64,000 bases of DNA from Trichaptum fuscoviolaceum (taxonomy: Eukaryota; Basidiomycota; Agaricomycetes; Hymenochaetales; Trichaptaceae). Made by a program: the position numbers and the translations under genes. Below the pieces are notes generated by a model, which searched no databases, had not been told where the DNA came from, and saw only the letters and a program-made list of their open reading frames with translations. This document shows positions 23,340 to 35,543 of the stretch, piece after piece. The DNA is taken from positions 1,163,981-1,227,980 of the forward strand of contig CAJSYZ010000006.1 of assembly GCA_910574455.1 (NCBI GenBank). Direction: 5' to 3'. Every line of letters starts with the position of its first letter. Position 1 is the first letter of the stretch.

Positions 23340-23681
23340 ATGTCCGGACCAACCTGTGAATCAATTCTCCGCCTGTACGGTGCTATGCTTCGCACTTCGC
23401 GCTCATTCAGCTCGTATAACTTTCGCGAGTACTTCGTCCGACGGACGAAGGACACGTTCAGACAGATTCAGGTGTGTCTCATTCATACTCCCACTGAGCT
23501 TTGAATTTGACGTATGCTTCATTAGAACGAAAAGGAATCTAATAAAGTCAAGTCCCTATACGAAGCAGCTGTGAAGGAACATGCCGTTTTGCAGAGAAGC
23601 GCGATTGTCAACCGGCTGTACGGTGGATGGAGACTCGTTGTCGAGAAGCAGAAGCCTGTTAACATCAGGGGAGACTCATGA
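23340..23681 (+). CDS. ISD11: Mitochondrial Fe-S cluster assembly factor ISD11 (LYRM4)
   Basis: Two exons, 23340-23471 and 23526-23681, encode 95 residues, the usual size for this family. The protein has the LYR-type start ILRLYGAMLRTSRSFSSYNF, then REYFVRRTKDTFRQIQ, and a second helix region ending AIVNRLYGGWRLVVEKQ. ISD11 binds and stabilises the cysteine desulfurase Nfs1 in the mitochondrial matrix, together with acyl carrier protein. The motif reads LYGAMLR rather than strict LYR. The FSSYNFRxYxxRR block identifies ISD11 among LYR proteins. It converges on SEC11. Confidence 0.88.
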
Positions 23682-24228
23682 TATGGTCTACGTCTGATGT
23701 AGATCATAGGATGGGAGGAATTGCCTGCTGAAGTAGGATATCATTGGTCCTAATCGCGCAAGCTATGTGTTTGTAATATTACTCCGGCAATGTATTAATG
23801 ACAAAGTATCCTTCTCAAGACTTTGAGGCTTGATAAGTCGCTCTTTCTGAGTGATGACTGAAGGTGGCCCCCTCAATCATGAGTATCAGCAAAGATTATA
23901 AGAGCATCGCGCTGTGGATTATCGCTACAAGGCTCGAAACACCGACTTTGTTCGCATAATGAAGTTACAAAGCGTTACCTCTATTACCCTACCAATGTTA
24001 GGATATTAGCAGAAGCTAATACATATCTTAAGATACATTGACAACCGCAGTCTCAGACTTCATCTTTCACATATTTGAGGAGAACTCTGAAGACGGAGCA
24101 CTGACTGCGGGCAAGTCCATTTGTTCGATGACACGGGTTGTCATTACTTCTCTTCCGAGATTATAGGTATAAAACAGGATGCGGAGTGAAGAAAGTAAGA
24201 TGAAAATAAACAACATAGATGGTGTCTG
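23682..24228. other. Convergent intergenic region between ISD11 and SEC11
   Basis: Nothing recognisable. It should hold the two 3' UTRs. Confidence 0.35.
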
Positions 24229-25070
24229 TTATTCGCGTTGTAGAAGCGCAAGGAGGCCAAGTCCGCCCAGTAAAGCATACTTCAATTGGGGGAAGTCATT
24301 CTACAAAGCAGTTCATTAAGTGAAGTCACTAAAGAGCAACATTCTGACGCACCATAGCAATAGTTACATATCCAACGTAGGGCATGAAGCTGGAAGAATT
24401 CTTAGCGCAAGTTTACAGCTGGCAATGCATAGAAGTTAACTCACCCGCGCACTTTACCAACGATGTGCTTCTTCTCAAGCCAGCTAAGGCCCTGATATAG
24501 TTCGATGTCGTCCGCATAGTTGTTATCGCCCTTCGTCAATAACAATTGTTTCTGGCCGAGCGGGGATGCGGCGACATGGCTGCATGTGTCCACGAACACG
24601 TCAGTCTCAACTCTTATGGGACATTGAGGAAAACACACCTTTTGGAAACCACGTCATGCGTCTCAATGACACGGTGCACAATAGGAATATCAGCGCCTGG
24701 AATCTTGTATACGGTGATGTCGCCAGTAAGATATCGTTGGTCTGTGGGGTTGGTAAGGAATAGTAAGTCGCCGCGGTAGAATGCTGGTTCCATTGAACCG
24801 CTATATTCGAAAATCGTCAACCGCTGGACATGCGATAGTATAGCGGTATATAATACCTTAGAACGACTACGATAGGCGACTCAGTATTGCAGATAAGTCC
24901 CAAACCCTTCCAGATCATAAGTCCGGAGGCTATAACAGATGCGAAGTTGAGCGCCTGGAGGAGAACCTGAGAATTAAAGAGTCAATAAAAGCTTTGCATT
25001 GCTGGCACAACTATCCACATACATATCTAAAGCCAAGACGTTTGAATGTCTTAAGTTCTTCGGTGAACAT
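24229..25070 (-). CDS. SEC11: Signal peptidase complex catalytic subunit SEC11
   Basis: Six exons on the minus strand join in phase: 25070-25023, 24966-24857, 24800-24639, 24579-24445, 24389-24353 and 24300-24229, giving about 187 residues. The N terminus [16 protein letters not shown] leads into one membrane helix ([20 protein letters not shown]). The active-site serine block is [18 protein letters not shown], the catalytic histidine is in IVHRVIE, and the aspartate box is [16 protein letters not shown]. The protein ends [15 protein letters not shown] then [20 protein letters not shown]. Sec11 is the serine protease of the ER signal peptidase complex that cleaves signal peptides. All catalytic residues are present. 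Exon 5 is only 37 nt. A 189-bp divergent promoter separates it from the next gene. Confidence 0.95.
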
Positions 25071-25259
25071 TTCGCGGACTTGAGGAAAGAAAGAGCTGAA
25101 GTGTAGATACCAGAGGGTAAACTGACACGAATACTGACTCGGATTGCCTTATTTGGACGTTTGCTACCTTAAATTGATCTAATAAGCAGGATCTAAAGCA
25201 TTGCTCTTGACCACCACCTATGTGCTGATACCTCCCCGACTTTCTATCTTTCTGCCTAG

Positions 25260-28110
25260 ATGTCCTTCCCGTTCTACTCGCGGTCATCCTCAAAGCTGAC
25301 ACGCTCAAAAGACCCTGCGTCTTCAGATACCCACAGGGCTTCAACGTCGCATGCCACTGGAAGTAGAGTGAGCTTTGAAGCGAATGGCGACACAATACAC
25401 GAAACGCCCGGCCATGCGCGAACATCCAGCAAGATGCGTATTTTCCCTTTTCTTGTGAGGAAGAGAAAGTCGATCGCAGCCTTGCGAACGAGTGGCATCT
25501 CCACCATCGACTTCCCTGCGAGTGGCAGTATCGACGATCCTGAAGGACAGAGAGGGACACATTATAAGACTGTCACACAACTGGCAAACGAGTGAGTGAT
25601 TTGCTTCATAAACCCTTACATTTATTCTCTGACAGAGCTTTAGAACTGCAGCTAGGATGGCCCGTTCGTCAGCTGGACCAGGTATGTTGTCGGTTGCACC
25701 TGAACGCTTAGACATCATAAGCAACCTGTGTCTATGTGGCCAACGAATGTATTATACTGACTCTGGTATCATAGGACCTCGTCTGTCCTCCGAGCTACCT
25801 CCATTGTCAGTCTCTCCACTAAGGTTTGGCCCAGAAATGGCATATGCAACACCGCCCAAAAACACACAAACTGCGCGACACTCAATTTTCTCATCTGGTA
25901 GTACAGTGAGCAATTCTACACCAACTAAGGCTGTACAACAGGCATCCAAACGTACTTCGGACAAGCCGAAGTCGTTTTTGTCAAGAGTTACCTCCAGGCC
26001 CTCTTTGACATTTCGTTACTCTTCCGCTGATCTCAAGTCTGCTTCTAAATCCTCGAGCCGACTATTCAACAAGACTCCGGAGAAGAGTACTGACTTGAAT
26101 ACTGGGTCTCGCTCTATTGTAATGGTCCCTGTGGCCGAGCCTGTTGTACGGCACCTAGGAGAAGGACGCGATTTCTTCACATCTCCTCGGGCTGCTCCTA
26201 CTCCGCCTAGTGTTACATTCACTCCGTCAGAAAGCTTGTCTCAAGAGTCTATTTTTGATACCTTTCGGCCATCAGCTAGTAATGGAGATGAATCTGACAT
26301 GATACGTTCTACGGAAGACTTTCGACGAAGGGTCAAAGGCAGATCTCCTGCAGTTACGAGGCAAACCTCCTTGTCTCCAGAAGTAAATCAAAAATCAACC
26401 CCGCGTTCCCGCCACTCGCACAGTGTCTCGAGTATAACTGTGACCTCTGCTTCCGATCAGTCACCTAACTGTAACTATGTTGTGCCAAGGTCAAGAAATG
26501 GTGTGGTGCGCATTGGCCGTGAAGAGGTTACACTCTCCGTCGCAAACGTCTTGGAGAGTGAGCTGGGCGTAGACGTTGGCGATAGTGAGGAGGAATCCGA
26601 ATACGGGGAAGAAAGCAGGAACCCAAAGTACAAATCTACGTCACCTAAACGGTTCGCTTCTTTGGGTCCTCCGCCTGGAATTCTGCCTATCTTACCAGAC
26701 TCTTCGGAATTACCTCGCCTATGTCCTTCGTCGGATGATCTGAATTTCAGGCTTTCTATTGACAACTCGCAGGATATACTTCTTGAGTCTCAAAGCCCTC
26801 TCTCAGCCTTAATAGCTGGAGCTCCTGTGCAAAGTAGTCCCCCTCCGAGGGCATCCCCGCATCAGCAGATCAATAGATCACCGGATCATAGGATTTCGTC
26901 ACCCCCTGCTATTGAAAGAGGTGGCGTGGAACAAGAGAACTACAGTGCGGCGATGTTGTCTCATCGCCAGAATAAGAGCTTTGGTGGACTCGACCGTATA
27001 TCAGAGCGCTCCTTGCAGCTGGGATCGGATAACTCGCATAGCCCACGGCAAAGCTCGGGTAAGAAAGGAGCTAGGATCAGCGACGAACAGACAGTAGCCC
27101 GCCTCCAGCAGTCTTTGGACACTCAGTGTGCTCGGTTCGACAGGCTAGCAAGGCATTTGCTGGAGATCATACAACGACACACTACCGAGAAGCTTACTTT
27201 AGAAACTCGTATCAGTACACTCGAGCGGGATGTTCGAGCTCGCGACAGGGAAGTGAAGGGTCTTCGCTGGTTGGTTGACAATATGAAGAAGGCGTCTGAA
27301 GAGAAAAGAAGCTCGAACAGACTCGGCCGTGCTTCATCCATGCAAAGCCTTACCTTTGGTACGTCTGCGCCTGACAAACAGGCTGATCTATCAGCTATTG
27401 CTGCTATGCTCTCAGTTGTCGCCCGAGACGATAGTGCGGTCTTGGGTGACCATCATAGAAAGCAAGAGGGCCGTTCTAGCGCGGAAGTTAGTCCAGACCT
27501 TGCGCCAAGCAAGGAGAAAAGCCTACGCCGAGCGAAGACGCTGCCAGATATGCATGGGGCGGGTGTTGGACGAGGCTCAGGGCACGGTCCCGCTCCGCCA
27601 ATGCCTGCACAATCTCCATCTCCGGACATCAGCGGCGTTGGGTTGGGCCTCGATTTCCCTCTTCCCGAGCCTCTCACCCTACGCTCTATAGCATCGACTC
27701 TCTTGTCTACAGCTGGGAGCAACACCACCGTGCCGTCGCTGACCACAGCTCCAACAGCTGCTTCTGGTTTGTCTATGGCTACTTTGCCAAGTGCGGGGAA
27801 TGTCCCCTCGTCCATGAGTACGGCGTCCTCTCCTCCCAAGCGCAATCGACTGAACTCTAGTGAAAAACGAAAGGCTGGCGAATGGCATCCTGGTGTAGTG
27901 GCTCACTATCGGCCTTCGACGGAACATTCCGGGAATAATATCAAGTCTGATCTCGATGCAGTACCTGCAACATATGCGAACAATCTGAACAAAGGCCGGG
28001 CGCCAAATATCACGCATGTCTTGCGTAAAGCGGAAAGTGGCCAAAGCTTAGATTTTGACTCGATATTTGAGAAGCTTGTAGCGAATGCGGAGGAGTTTTT
28101 GGACCAATGA
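25260..28110 (+). CDS. Large Ser-rich protein with a C-terminal coiled coil, unknown function
   Basis: Exons 25260-25591, 25638-25681 and 25775-28110 fit in phase, for about 900 residues. The second intron (25682-25774, 93 nt) is a multiple of three and free of stops, so it may be retained. I recognise no catalytic domain. The protein is rich in Ser, Pro and Thr with many SP/TP sites, which suggests phosphorylation. Near residue 610 it has a coiled coil of about 90 residues (VARLQQSLDTQCARFDRLAR, then LLEIIQRHTTEKLTLETRIS and RDREVKGLRWLVDNMKKASE). The C terminus ends in a short helix (SIFEKLVANAEEFLDQ). It could be a scaffold or cytoskeleton-linked protein, but that is only inferred from composition. 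Confidence 0.7.
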
Positions 28111-28690
28111 CCTGCACGGTACTCTGTCAGTCTTTGATATTTTTGTTTTTCCGTTGTTTTGCTTCTTTATCGTTTATCGTTATGTTATGTATACACTACC
28201 TACTCCGAGCGTTAACAGTCCTTTCATCGGCTTCTGTGAGGTGAGCATCCCGACTGTAAAAGGTAGATAGTATTATTAAATTTGCAATTACTACGTTATT
28301 GCTACGTGTGCAAGAAGACCGCATTATAATAAATGAATATGGTTGGAATTGATTATTGATGTTATGGTAAAGCGAGGAATGAACGGTATAAGGGGTGGTG
28401 GTATCACAAAGACAGGATATTGATCAGTGGTGGGGTGGATAACGATAGTATGGTAAAGCATCTTCGGCAGGTACCAAAACAAAGATAGGCAGAGGTAAGA
28501 ACTGTCCGGGCATGGAGCCAAATTAAGACAAAGAGTGAGCAGACAAAATTATAGTGATGCAGTACAGTATGCGATCGTCCCGGCCATGAAAACATGTGCA
28601 ATCGGTTATCGTTGACTTCATGGCGTGAGTATCATACCTCATTGCAAGGGTTATGAGGTGAGTAGGTGAATATCGTAGAAGATGTAAATG
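28111..28690. other. Convergent intergenic region, no gene seen
   Basis: T-rich sequence directly after 28110 and AT-rich sequence up to 28690. It probably contains 3' UTRs of the two convergent genes. Confidence 0.35.
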
Positions 28691-30385
28691 TTATCGTGCG
28701 CTGTTTCTGCCTGAGCCAGGCAGCGGCGTCCTGCTCCGCGCTCGGTGGATGGGCCTAGGTTGGCCGGTATCATCGTCAATCGTAACGTTGAAGCGCGTAG
28801 TACGGACCGTGCTGACCACCGACCATCCCAGCTCGAAGAGGGCGACGACATGAGGGTCCCTAATGCTCAGCGCAAGTGCGTTCGCCCAAAGTCCAAAGTT
28901 CTGCTCTCCGAGACGTAGGAGACGCAAGTCAGGATCATGAGCAGTTGAGGAATCTGATAATGCGCAGACTGGCTCATCGATCGCAGGGGAGTAGAGCGAG
29001 GTGGAAGAAGAGGGGTAGGACAACTGAGAGTCCGTAGATGTGAAAGAGGATGTGGAAGCGGCGGATATTCGGTTGGACGAGCCTGGTCCGGGCGACAGCG
29101 GCTCGAGGGCAGCATAGCCAGACGTACGGGTGTTTACTCGCAATGAACTTGGCCTTGACCTATCCTCTACTCTTTTGGCCCTGCCATCACTCGAATTAGT
29201 CGACGGCATTCTTCTAGGATCCCTCCTGCTTTCCCTTTCCCGCGGCGGAGGGTAGAACCAATTATACAGGTGCTGCGCCAAAATCATCGGAGACGCTGGC
29301 AGTTCACTCAAGACTGCTCGAGGAAGGATCGCTGGAAGAATGCAATTGTTGGGCAGCACGCGAAGGGCAGCGAGAAGGAAGAGAGGGAGCGATTTTGCTG
29401 AGGGAACGCGTAGAATGTGCACCGGAAGGGTTAGTACAGTACGGCGGCGTGCTGAAGGGGAGGAAGGGGTGAACGAAGAAGAGCGAGACCGTCTCCGGAG
29501 AATATCGCTGGGCGATTCCGGAGCAGGCGACGAAGGCGAGAGGTCAGTGCCCCCTGTGAGAGAGAGCTCAAAATGTTGATCCCAAAGCTGAGCGTTCACC
29601 GGGATCAGAATTGGTGTTGCGGGTAGGGACGGGGCATCTGTTGGTACTATAACAGAGTATGGCCTTCCACCTGTATCCGCCAGCTCGGGTACGCCGGATG
29701 TCTTCTCATCTTGATCGTATACGGCCAGCACGTGCGTAGGTAAGAGTGCATTTGGATCTTCCAGTGCGCCGCGCACAACAGGCACATCGAATCGTAGGGG
29801 AGGAGGAACGCCTTCCTCGAGTGAGACGCGTTTGACATTATGGAATCGATTAAGCAGGCTGCCAAAAGTTTGTCAGATATTTCATATTTGGTTCAAGGCA
29901 AAAGAAGATCTATGAAAGATCGACGAGATTGGCGGGATTGGCGTGTGCGAATCCGTACTACAAGAACTGAGCCGCGTTTCATATTTGACAAGCAGTAGCA
30001 TTGCTGAACAGTCATTGTGAGGAAATTAAAAAGGAAACTGTCCTGAATAGCTAATTTTCTCAAATTGTATCGGGTAAAAGGAAATGAAGGGGTAATACTC
30101 GGTCGAGGAGACGTTAAGTCCGGATAGGGTATGAAGTACAGTGCTTCTTCACGTTCGCCAAGAAAAACGCACGTAAAATTATCGTATGACAGCACCGCAA
30201 ACATACCTAAGTGGATGCTCTTGTAATAGCTGGAAAGGGCTACGGAAATCATCTTGCGCTAAAGATCTTGGAATTATCGTGGGTCCGGTGTCGGAAATCG
30301 TAGGGAGAGCAGGGAGAGGTCGTTGAGGTCTCAGAGCTCGCGCAGTGGTCGCGCTTGATGAGCGTGATTTAGATGGTGCGTTCAT
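28691..30385 (-). CDS. Hypothetical Ser-rich fungal protein
   Basis: Minus-strand gene. The first exon (30385 to about 30207) encodes MNAPSKSRSSSATTARALRP and ends LLQEHPLS across an intron. The main exon starts near 29860 with LLNRFHNVKRVSLEEGVPPP and runs open to 28691. A small extra exon could lie in the roughly 345-nt gap, since a stretch near 29995-29890 is open. The main exon has a folded-looking part (RPYSVIVPTDAPSLPATPIL, TVLTLPVHILRVPSAKSLPL, LPASPMILAQHLYNWFYPPP) and a C-terminal block LGEQNFGLWANALALSIRDP HVVALFELGWSVV. No known domain is recognised. I infer a basidiomycete-restricted protein. Confidence 0.6.
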
Positions 30386-31061
30386 ATTCGGTAGGTCAGC
30401 GATAATCGTGGTCTCGAGATAGCGTCGCAGGTCGTGAGCTGTGCTCGTGGGTGTTAAACGGGTGTGGGGGATAAAGGAATGGCTCGCGAAGGTGTCGCGC
30501 GTGAGATTAGACTCTTCTCGGGACCTCGATAACCACAGCTGACTATAATGTGCAATTCAGATAATGACAAAACGGGGGAGTCATTGTCTTCGTCAGTGCA
30601 CAAAAAGGCTCACAGTGGAACCGAAACACGCACCAGGAACGTACAGAAAGAACGAAGACCTCTCCCTACAGCTCTACTTGTTGACGATGTATACAGTCAG
30701 CCAACATTCGAGCAGCCCACCAAGGCCCCTCGACGTTCGAATTGTGGGGGTCGTGATGGAAGGCGTTGACGAACGCTAAAACACAGAAAAAATTCGTGTC
30801 GCATGCTGGCAGGCCGAATGATTGCCGAATTTGGTAATAATTGATGCCGAAGATCGACATGAACTCGGAAGCGACATCTGAACGTCTTAACCTCCTACTT
30901 TCATCTTCATATTGTCGCGATGGATGCTCCTAGAGAGAGTGTGTGAGACGACATAAATCATTAGCCAATACCCGACACAGCTACATAATCTACCCTTCTT
31001 CGTTGTCTAGCGACCAAGATACCTTCGCTGGACTCGGATATGAACTCAGTAACGCTCTATC
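30386..31061. other. Divergent intergenic region
   Basis: It lies between two divergent genes of unknown function. Short reading frames at 30550-30780 have low-complexity composition and no splice context, so I do not call a gene. Confidence 0.35.
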
Positions 31062-32162
31062 ATGCTCACCGTCCACAAGTTCACACCCGTCACAGAGCGC
31101 GAAGGAGCGGCGGAAATCGTATCTACAGATGATCTTCTTGCCCAGGGCAAAACATTGTTGAAATCTGTATTCGGTCAGGAAGGAAGGAGTGTGGTTGTTC
31201 GTCACGCAGCACTACCTACATTTGGTGAGTGGATAGGGTACAAGCTGAACCACACACTGAAATTAGCTTCTTGCCAGCCCCTTCGCGTACTTTTACCTAT
31301 AATAGACGGCCTCCTTCGGTCCCGTTTTCAAGTCGCACGTCTGCACGACTGAAAGAATGGGGCGATTTGGACACCACCGAAGAAATCACTGTTCTTTCTG
31401 AGCTGGAAGAGTTCAGATCTATGAATGTGTCGCATTGGCTTATGGAAAAGAGACGCCAGCCCAAACGTCGCGCTACAGATGATACAGCGCTGGAGGTGCC
31501 GAGTAAGAAGCGGAGAAAAACGGATGATTCGAGTTTGTATGGGCTCATTCCTAAGGTGAGCTTTTCAACTCATATATCCACTTGCCAATATAACCCCGAA
31601 TCAGCCACATCACCATTCGTACCCGCGCATCGTTCCAAAGTCACTAGCGACTGAGGTTGTCACAAAACGCTTTTCGCCGTATTCAAAGTCACCTATCAAC
31701 CCTATATCCCCTTACACCCTTGAAACAGTTGAGACATACCTTAAACAGCCCTTCACTCGCAGTGCTTGGATCGTACCTGTGTGCGGCCACACGCCATGGG
31801 AGGCTGCTTCTCCTGCGATAATAGGTCCCGCTCGTTCGGAACAAACGATTGCTTGGAATCCAGCTATGCTCAGGGAATTCTGGGCGTCGTTACTCATTCT
31901 ACGGGAGAGAGGTGTACTTGGTGCCATCTCGCTTTCTTACCACGTACCCGCGTCAGAAGAAACAAACGGTATTCTGCGATGTACACACATTAAGATATAT
32001 CACGACGTCCGATTCGCCCTGTATGTCCGTGCCGTGCTAGATGGATGGTATCCGCAGTTGATGGCGAACGGGAATGAAATCGTAAAGATTAAAATAAGGC
32101 CTTTACTGCACAAGAGTCTGGCCCTCGTAGACGAACGGGGTATCGCCGTTGCGGTATGCTAA
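31062..32162 (+). CDS. Hypothetical protein, basic linker plus folded C-terminal region
   Basis: Three exons join in phase: 31062-31224, 31278-31555 and 31605-32162, about 332 residues. I do not recognise the family. The N terminus (MLTVHKFTPVTEREGAAEIV) leads to a basic, nuclear-signal-like stretch (EKRRQPKRRATDD, PSKKRRKTDDSS). The C-terminal 170 residues look folded: FTRSAWIVPVCGHTPWEAAS, WNPAMLREFWASLLILRERG and IKIYHDVRFALYVRAVLDGW. The basic stretch suggests a nuclear protein, but that is inference. It converges with the first F-box gene. Confidence 0.65.
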
Positions 32163-32473
32163 AACCTTTCAATACGCTTTCTTGGTTTCTATTTCATTAT
32201 GTCTCACTAAATGTGTAATTAAAGTAATCATTGTAGCTATATAACTCCCTCCTGTTATAACTATCGTATACCAATCGCTGTCAGTTTATGTGTGCCAGTG
32301 TACGCTACTACCAACCGATAAATTTGTGACTGGCTTACGCTATGTAGTTGCTCACAAACCCACTTCAAGTTGTCCGTCATTTTACTGTTCAATAACCCAT
32401 ATAATTCAGAAAAGAGGAAAGTATGCGAGGCAAACTCCTTATTCGTCCATGCTCAATGAGTGAAATAGATGAG
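32163..32473. other. Convergent intergenic region containing the left edge of the F-box duplication unit
   Basis: From about 32262 the sequence becomes similar to 35320 onward, which marks the start of the first 3-kb tandem unit. No gene is seen. Confidence 0.45.
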
Positions 32474-35148
32474 CTAAGATTTCCATATTCTGGCCATCCC
32501 CATCTCCTTCCCTATCTCTTTCTCGCCCAAAGGACCATGCCTTTGAAATGAAAAAAAGCTAATCAGAACAAAGTAGCGTGCGTAGCATAGTACTACCCTT
32601 ACCTTTTTTGCAAATGTTTATGCCATTTCGGTACGCAACACGGAAGGGGGTTTAGACCAACCACTTGGCATACTTTACACACTCTTAAACTCCGTCCCTG
32701 AGAGTTCTGGACACAACTTGCACAGTTGCATTGCTGTATCAAATTCTCCAACTTCCAGTTCTCTACGATCTTCCTGGTATCGATTGCGACATCGCCTAGA
32801 GTGTCATCTTCTAAACAATGGTCATTAACATACACTTTATGTAGCTTGACCTCCCTGATGAGTGTATTCAATGAATGGTTGAAGGAGCAACAAGATATAC
32901 AATATAAGTTACGGACCATAGACTAGACGATTTTGCCGTTTGATAGTCCTTTTCTTCACGGAAATAGTGACCAACCTATAGCAAGTAATGTCAACGCCAA
33001 GTAAGGCAGTTATGCAACCTCCACTCACCAATTCCTGCCAAGTCAGTTTCTGACGTAGTAGTGGATCGCATCGAAGGCAAACGAAGGTTTTCCCGAGAGC
33101 GTCTAGTTCTTTCATAGTCAACTCCCCAATATCGAGGACATCCGCAAGAATTTTCGCGATCATCATGGCTTGTGCATCCGGTACGTTTGATCTATAATCG
33201 TAGGCCTCGGGTCCAGTCGGAATGGCCATTAAATCGGTAAAACGGTAAGAATGCTTTACTTGAGCGCAGCCGGTGCTTTCAAATGACATCGGATCCCTAT
33301 CCCGCAGCAAGTTCCTGAAGAATGCGCAATTGTGTTCTAACACATTCACAGAAGACGTGGTAGACTTGTCTTTCCGGCGCTTATTTGTTTTGCCATGCGA
33401 TCTTGCAGGAAGCAATCCATGTATTATAAGAGCCTCTTCCATGGCAGGCTCACACCTTTCTCTAGCCTCGCGATTGGCTTCAAGCCCGTGCTCGATAATC
33501 GTCTCCCTTAAGCCCTCGAGATCGAGTTCATCAGCCCTTTGATCAATTCCACTTGAGTTAATGAGATCTTTGACCTCAGGGATTTCAAGGAGAGCCGTGA
33601 AGGGCAATGCGCAGAACGTCCCCTCATCGGAGTCGATTATGGACTTCGCGAATGAGCGAATTCGATCTCTGCGCTTGGACAGGCACAATTCCCGAGCTTG
33701 GTAACGTCGGGTCTCTTTCCTTCGACGTATTGTCTCCTCTAGCTGCGGCCGTATTGTTGACCATGCTGCAAGAAAATTATCAGCAAGTAAACCAAGTGCA
33801 CTTGCGTATCAAACCCACCTTTCTCTGTAAGCTCTCGACTTTGGTCAATCAAACCCTTCCATTTCAAACCCTTTTCACCCGGCGGAGGCGTGCAATCACT
33901 CAAACTATAACCTAACTTATACAGGCGGCGGATAATCCTAACAAATAGATTGAGCACCCATAGCTTGCTTCAGACAAAAAAGATCACCTACTCTTCACGC
34001 CTGCTCTGTTTAGCAACTTGTGTAGCCGTTTGCTTTTTCATATCATAGCATGTAATCCAATCGAGGAGGGACATGGTATGCTGATACATCCTAGAATAAG
34101 CAGTTTGGCCAACATTAGCAGAATTGAACCACTCACATTTCTCAGCTTGTACATGAGCTCCGACCTCTCAACTAATATAGCCCTCCTTGTTTCCTTGTCT
34201 TCGCTTATGGCCATGCATGCTTGACGGGCATGAAGGATGAGAGGCTTGTAGTGATATTGCAATGCGCCTTCCCTGCCGTTAACGAGGTCTTTGAGCCAGT
34301 CTTTCCTCGTTGCCAGGCGGAGCACTGCAACATCGGTGAGGTTCGGAAAAGGGGTTTAAGAAGTGCGAAATCAACTAACAGCCACTACCCGGTATAACAG
34401 CTGCTAGGTCGACATAATCCATACCCTCAGGAAGGAGACCACGGCCTGAAACCATCCTAAAGTAGAGACATCCAGTTAACAAACAGCGCACTCGACGACA
34501 AGAGTGCAAACCTACTCGGTCTTCTTGCATTTTCTGCAGAGTCTTGATCTTGTCTGCACTTCGACAGCATCGACGCTCCCACGAGAGGCAATGGAAAGGC
34601 AGCTCTAAGGAGTTAAAGAATGAAGTTGGGTTATCCGTGATCAGCCCATGGTTACTTACCATGCAAAACTTGTCAAATATCAAACTTGCATACTGAGGGC
34701 AGGAAAGGTCAGGAGGGCAGGCTGGTATTTCGATTGATTGTTCAGCCGCGGTCCACATGGATTTCGAAGATCTGGACATCAGCAAATTCCTCAATGTCTT
34801 GGAAGTCCTCGCCATCCGCAACAGACATTCTGGCGATGAGTAAGATGCAATCTAGACCAGACATCAGACTTGAAGTGGTCATCAATCTCTTCAACACTCA
34901 CTTCGCAAAAAACGTCGATGGGCATTGTCATGATTAAAGACAATGATCCTGCGATACGTCTCCTTTTCCGTGGCCTTTCGACATCTGCTATCACACTGCC
35001 TTGTTCCGTATGTTCTGTGCTTTTGACCCGGCACCTCTTCCCGGACTCATCATTGTCGTCGGAGTGTCTCCTGTATTAGTTCAGTCAGTGTGCGACATCA
35101 CAAAGGGGTGCTTAGAATTTACTTGGACAACGAACGAGTGCAGACCAT
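32474..35148 (-). CDS. F-box domain protein with C-terminal Cys/His cluster (copy A)
   Basis: Minus-strand multi-exon gene. A short first exon (ATG at 35148, MVCTRSLSK) is followed by an acidic and basic segment, then the F-box: MTMPIDVFCE joined across an intron to IASYSSPECLLRMARTSKTL RNLLMSRSSKSMW. Next come a Cys-rich block (IPACPPDLSCPQYASLIFDK, SWERRCCRS), a helical middle part (RKDWLKDLVNGREGALQYHY, RRLYKLGYSLSDCTPP), a domain around KELDALGKTFVCLRCDPLLR, and a C-terminal cluster CNCASCVQNSQGRSLRVCKV with C, C, W and H residues after it. It ends at 32474 after GPLGEKEIGKEMG. F-box proteins recruit targets to SCF ubiquitin ligases, and such families are expanded in Agaricomycetes. The target is unknown. 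Its paralogue lies directly upstream. Confidence 0.75.
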
Positions 35149-35245
35149 ATCTAATACTTGGCACAATGGCCTATCTCCAGTAACCCAGTTCACGTAGAAT
35201 GAGGTTTGGATGAATGAGTTTGTGAGATTGTAGTTTATGCTCAAA

Positions 35246-35262
35246 ACGCGTCGCGTCGCGTC
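35246..35262. promoter_or_regulatory. CGTCGCG-rich promoter motif upstream of F-box gene A
   Basis: The 17-mer ACGCGTCGCGTCGCGTC lies 98 bp upstream of the gene A start codon. It is identical at 38251-38267, 84 bp upstream of gene B. It contains ACGCGT, the core of the MluI cell-cycle box bound by MBF in yeasts. Binding here is inferred only. Confidence 0.55.
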
Positions 35263-35543
35263 AACTTGAACTTGAACCGTGATTCCGAGACTGGCAGCGG
35301 CGTGTAAAGTAATATAGCCTTGTATACCAGTCGCCGTCAATTTTCTACTTGTACTATACTTCTAACTGATAAAAATGTGAATGGCTTCAAGCTACGCTGG
35401 TTACCTTGGTAACCCCTCACAAGTCCACTTTTTGGATACCTTACTATCATAATGTTGCAACCCATAAATGTAATTTAGAAAATAAGGAAGCTTACACTAC
35501 GGACACGGCTTTTCCTATGCTTGAGTAGTAAAACAACTTGAAG

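Larger units (their letters stand above)
32262..35262. repeat. Tandem segmental duplication, unit 1 (F-box gene A)
   Basis: About 3.0 kb that aligns by eye with 35320-38267. Both units share the gene, exon-intron layout, promoter motif and 3' flank. Divergence is visible throughout, with indels, so the duplication is not recent. Confidence 0.75.

Noticed and set aside
31238..31266. 29-nt intron in the gene at 31062
   Set aside because: A 53-nt intron (31225-31277) gives the same downstream frame and a normal size.
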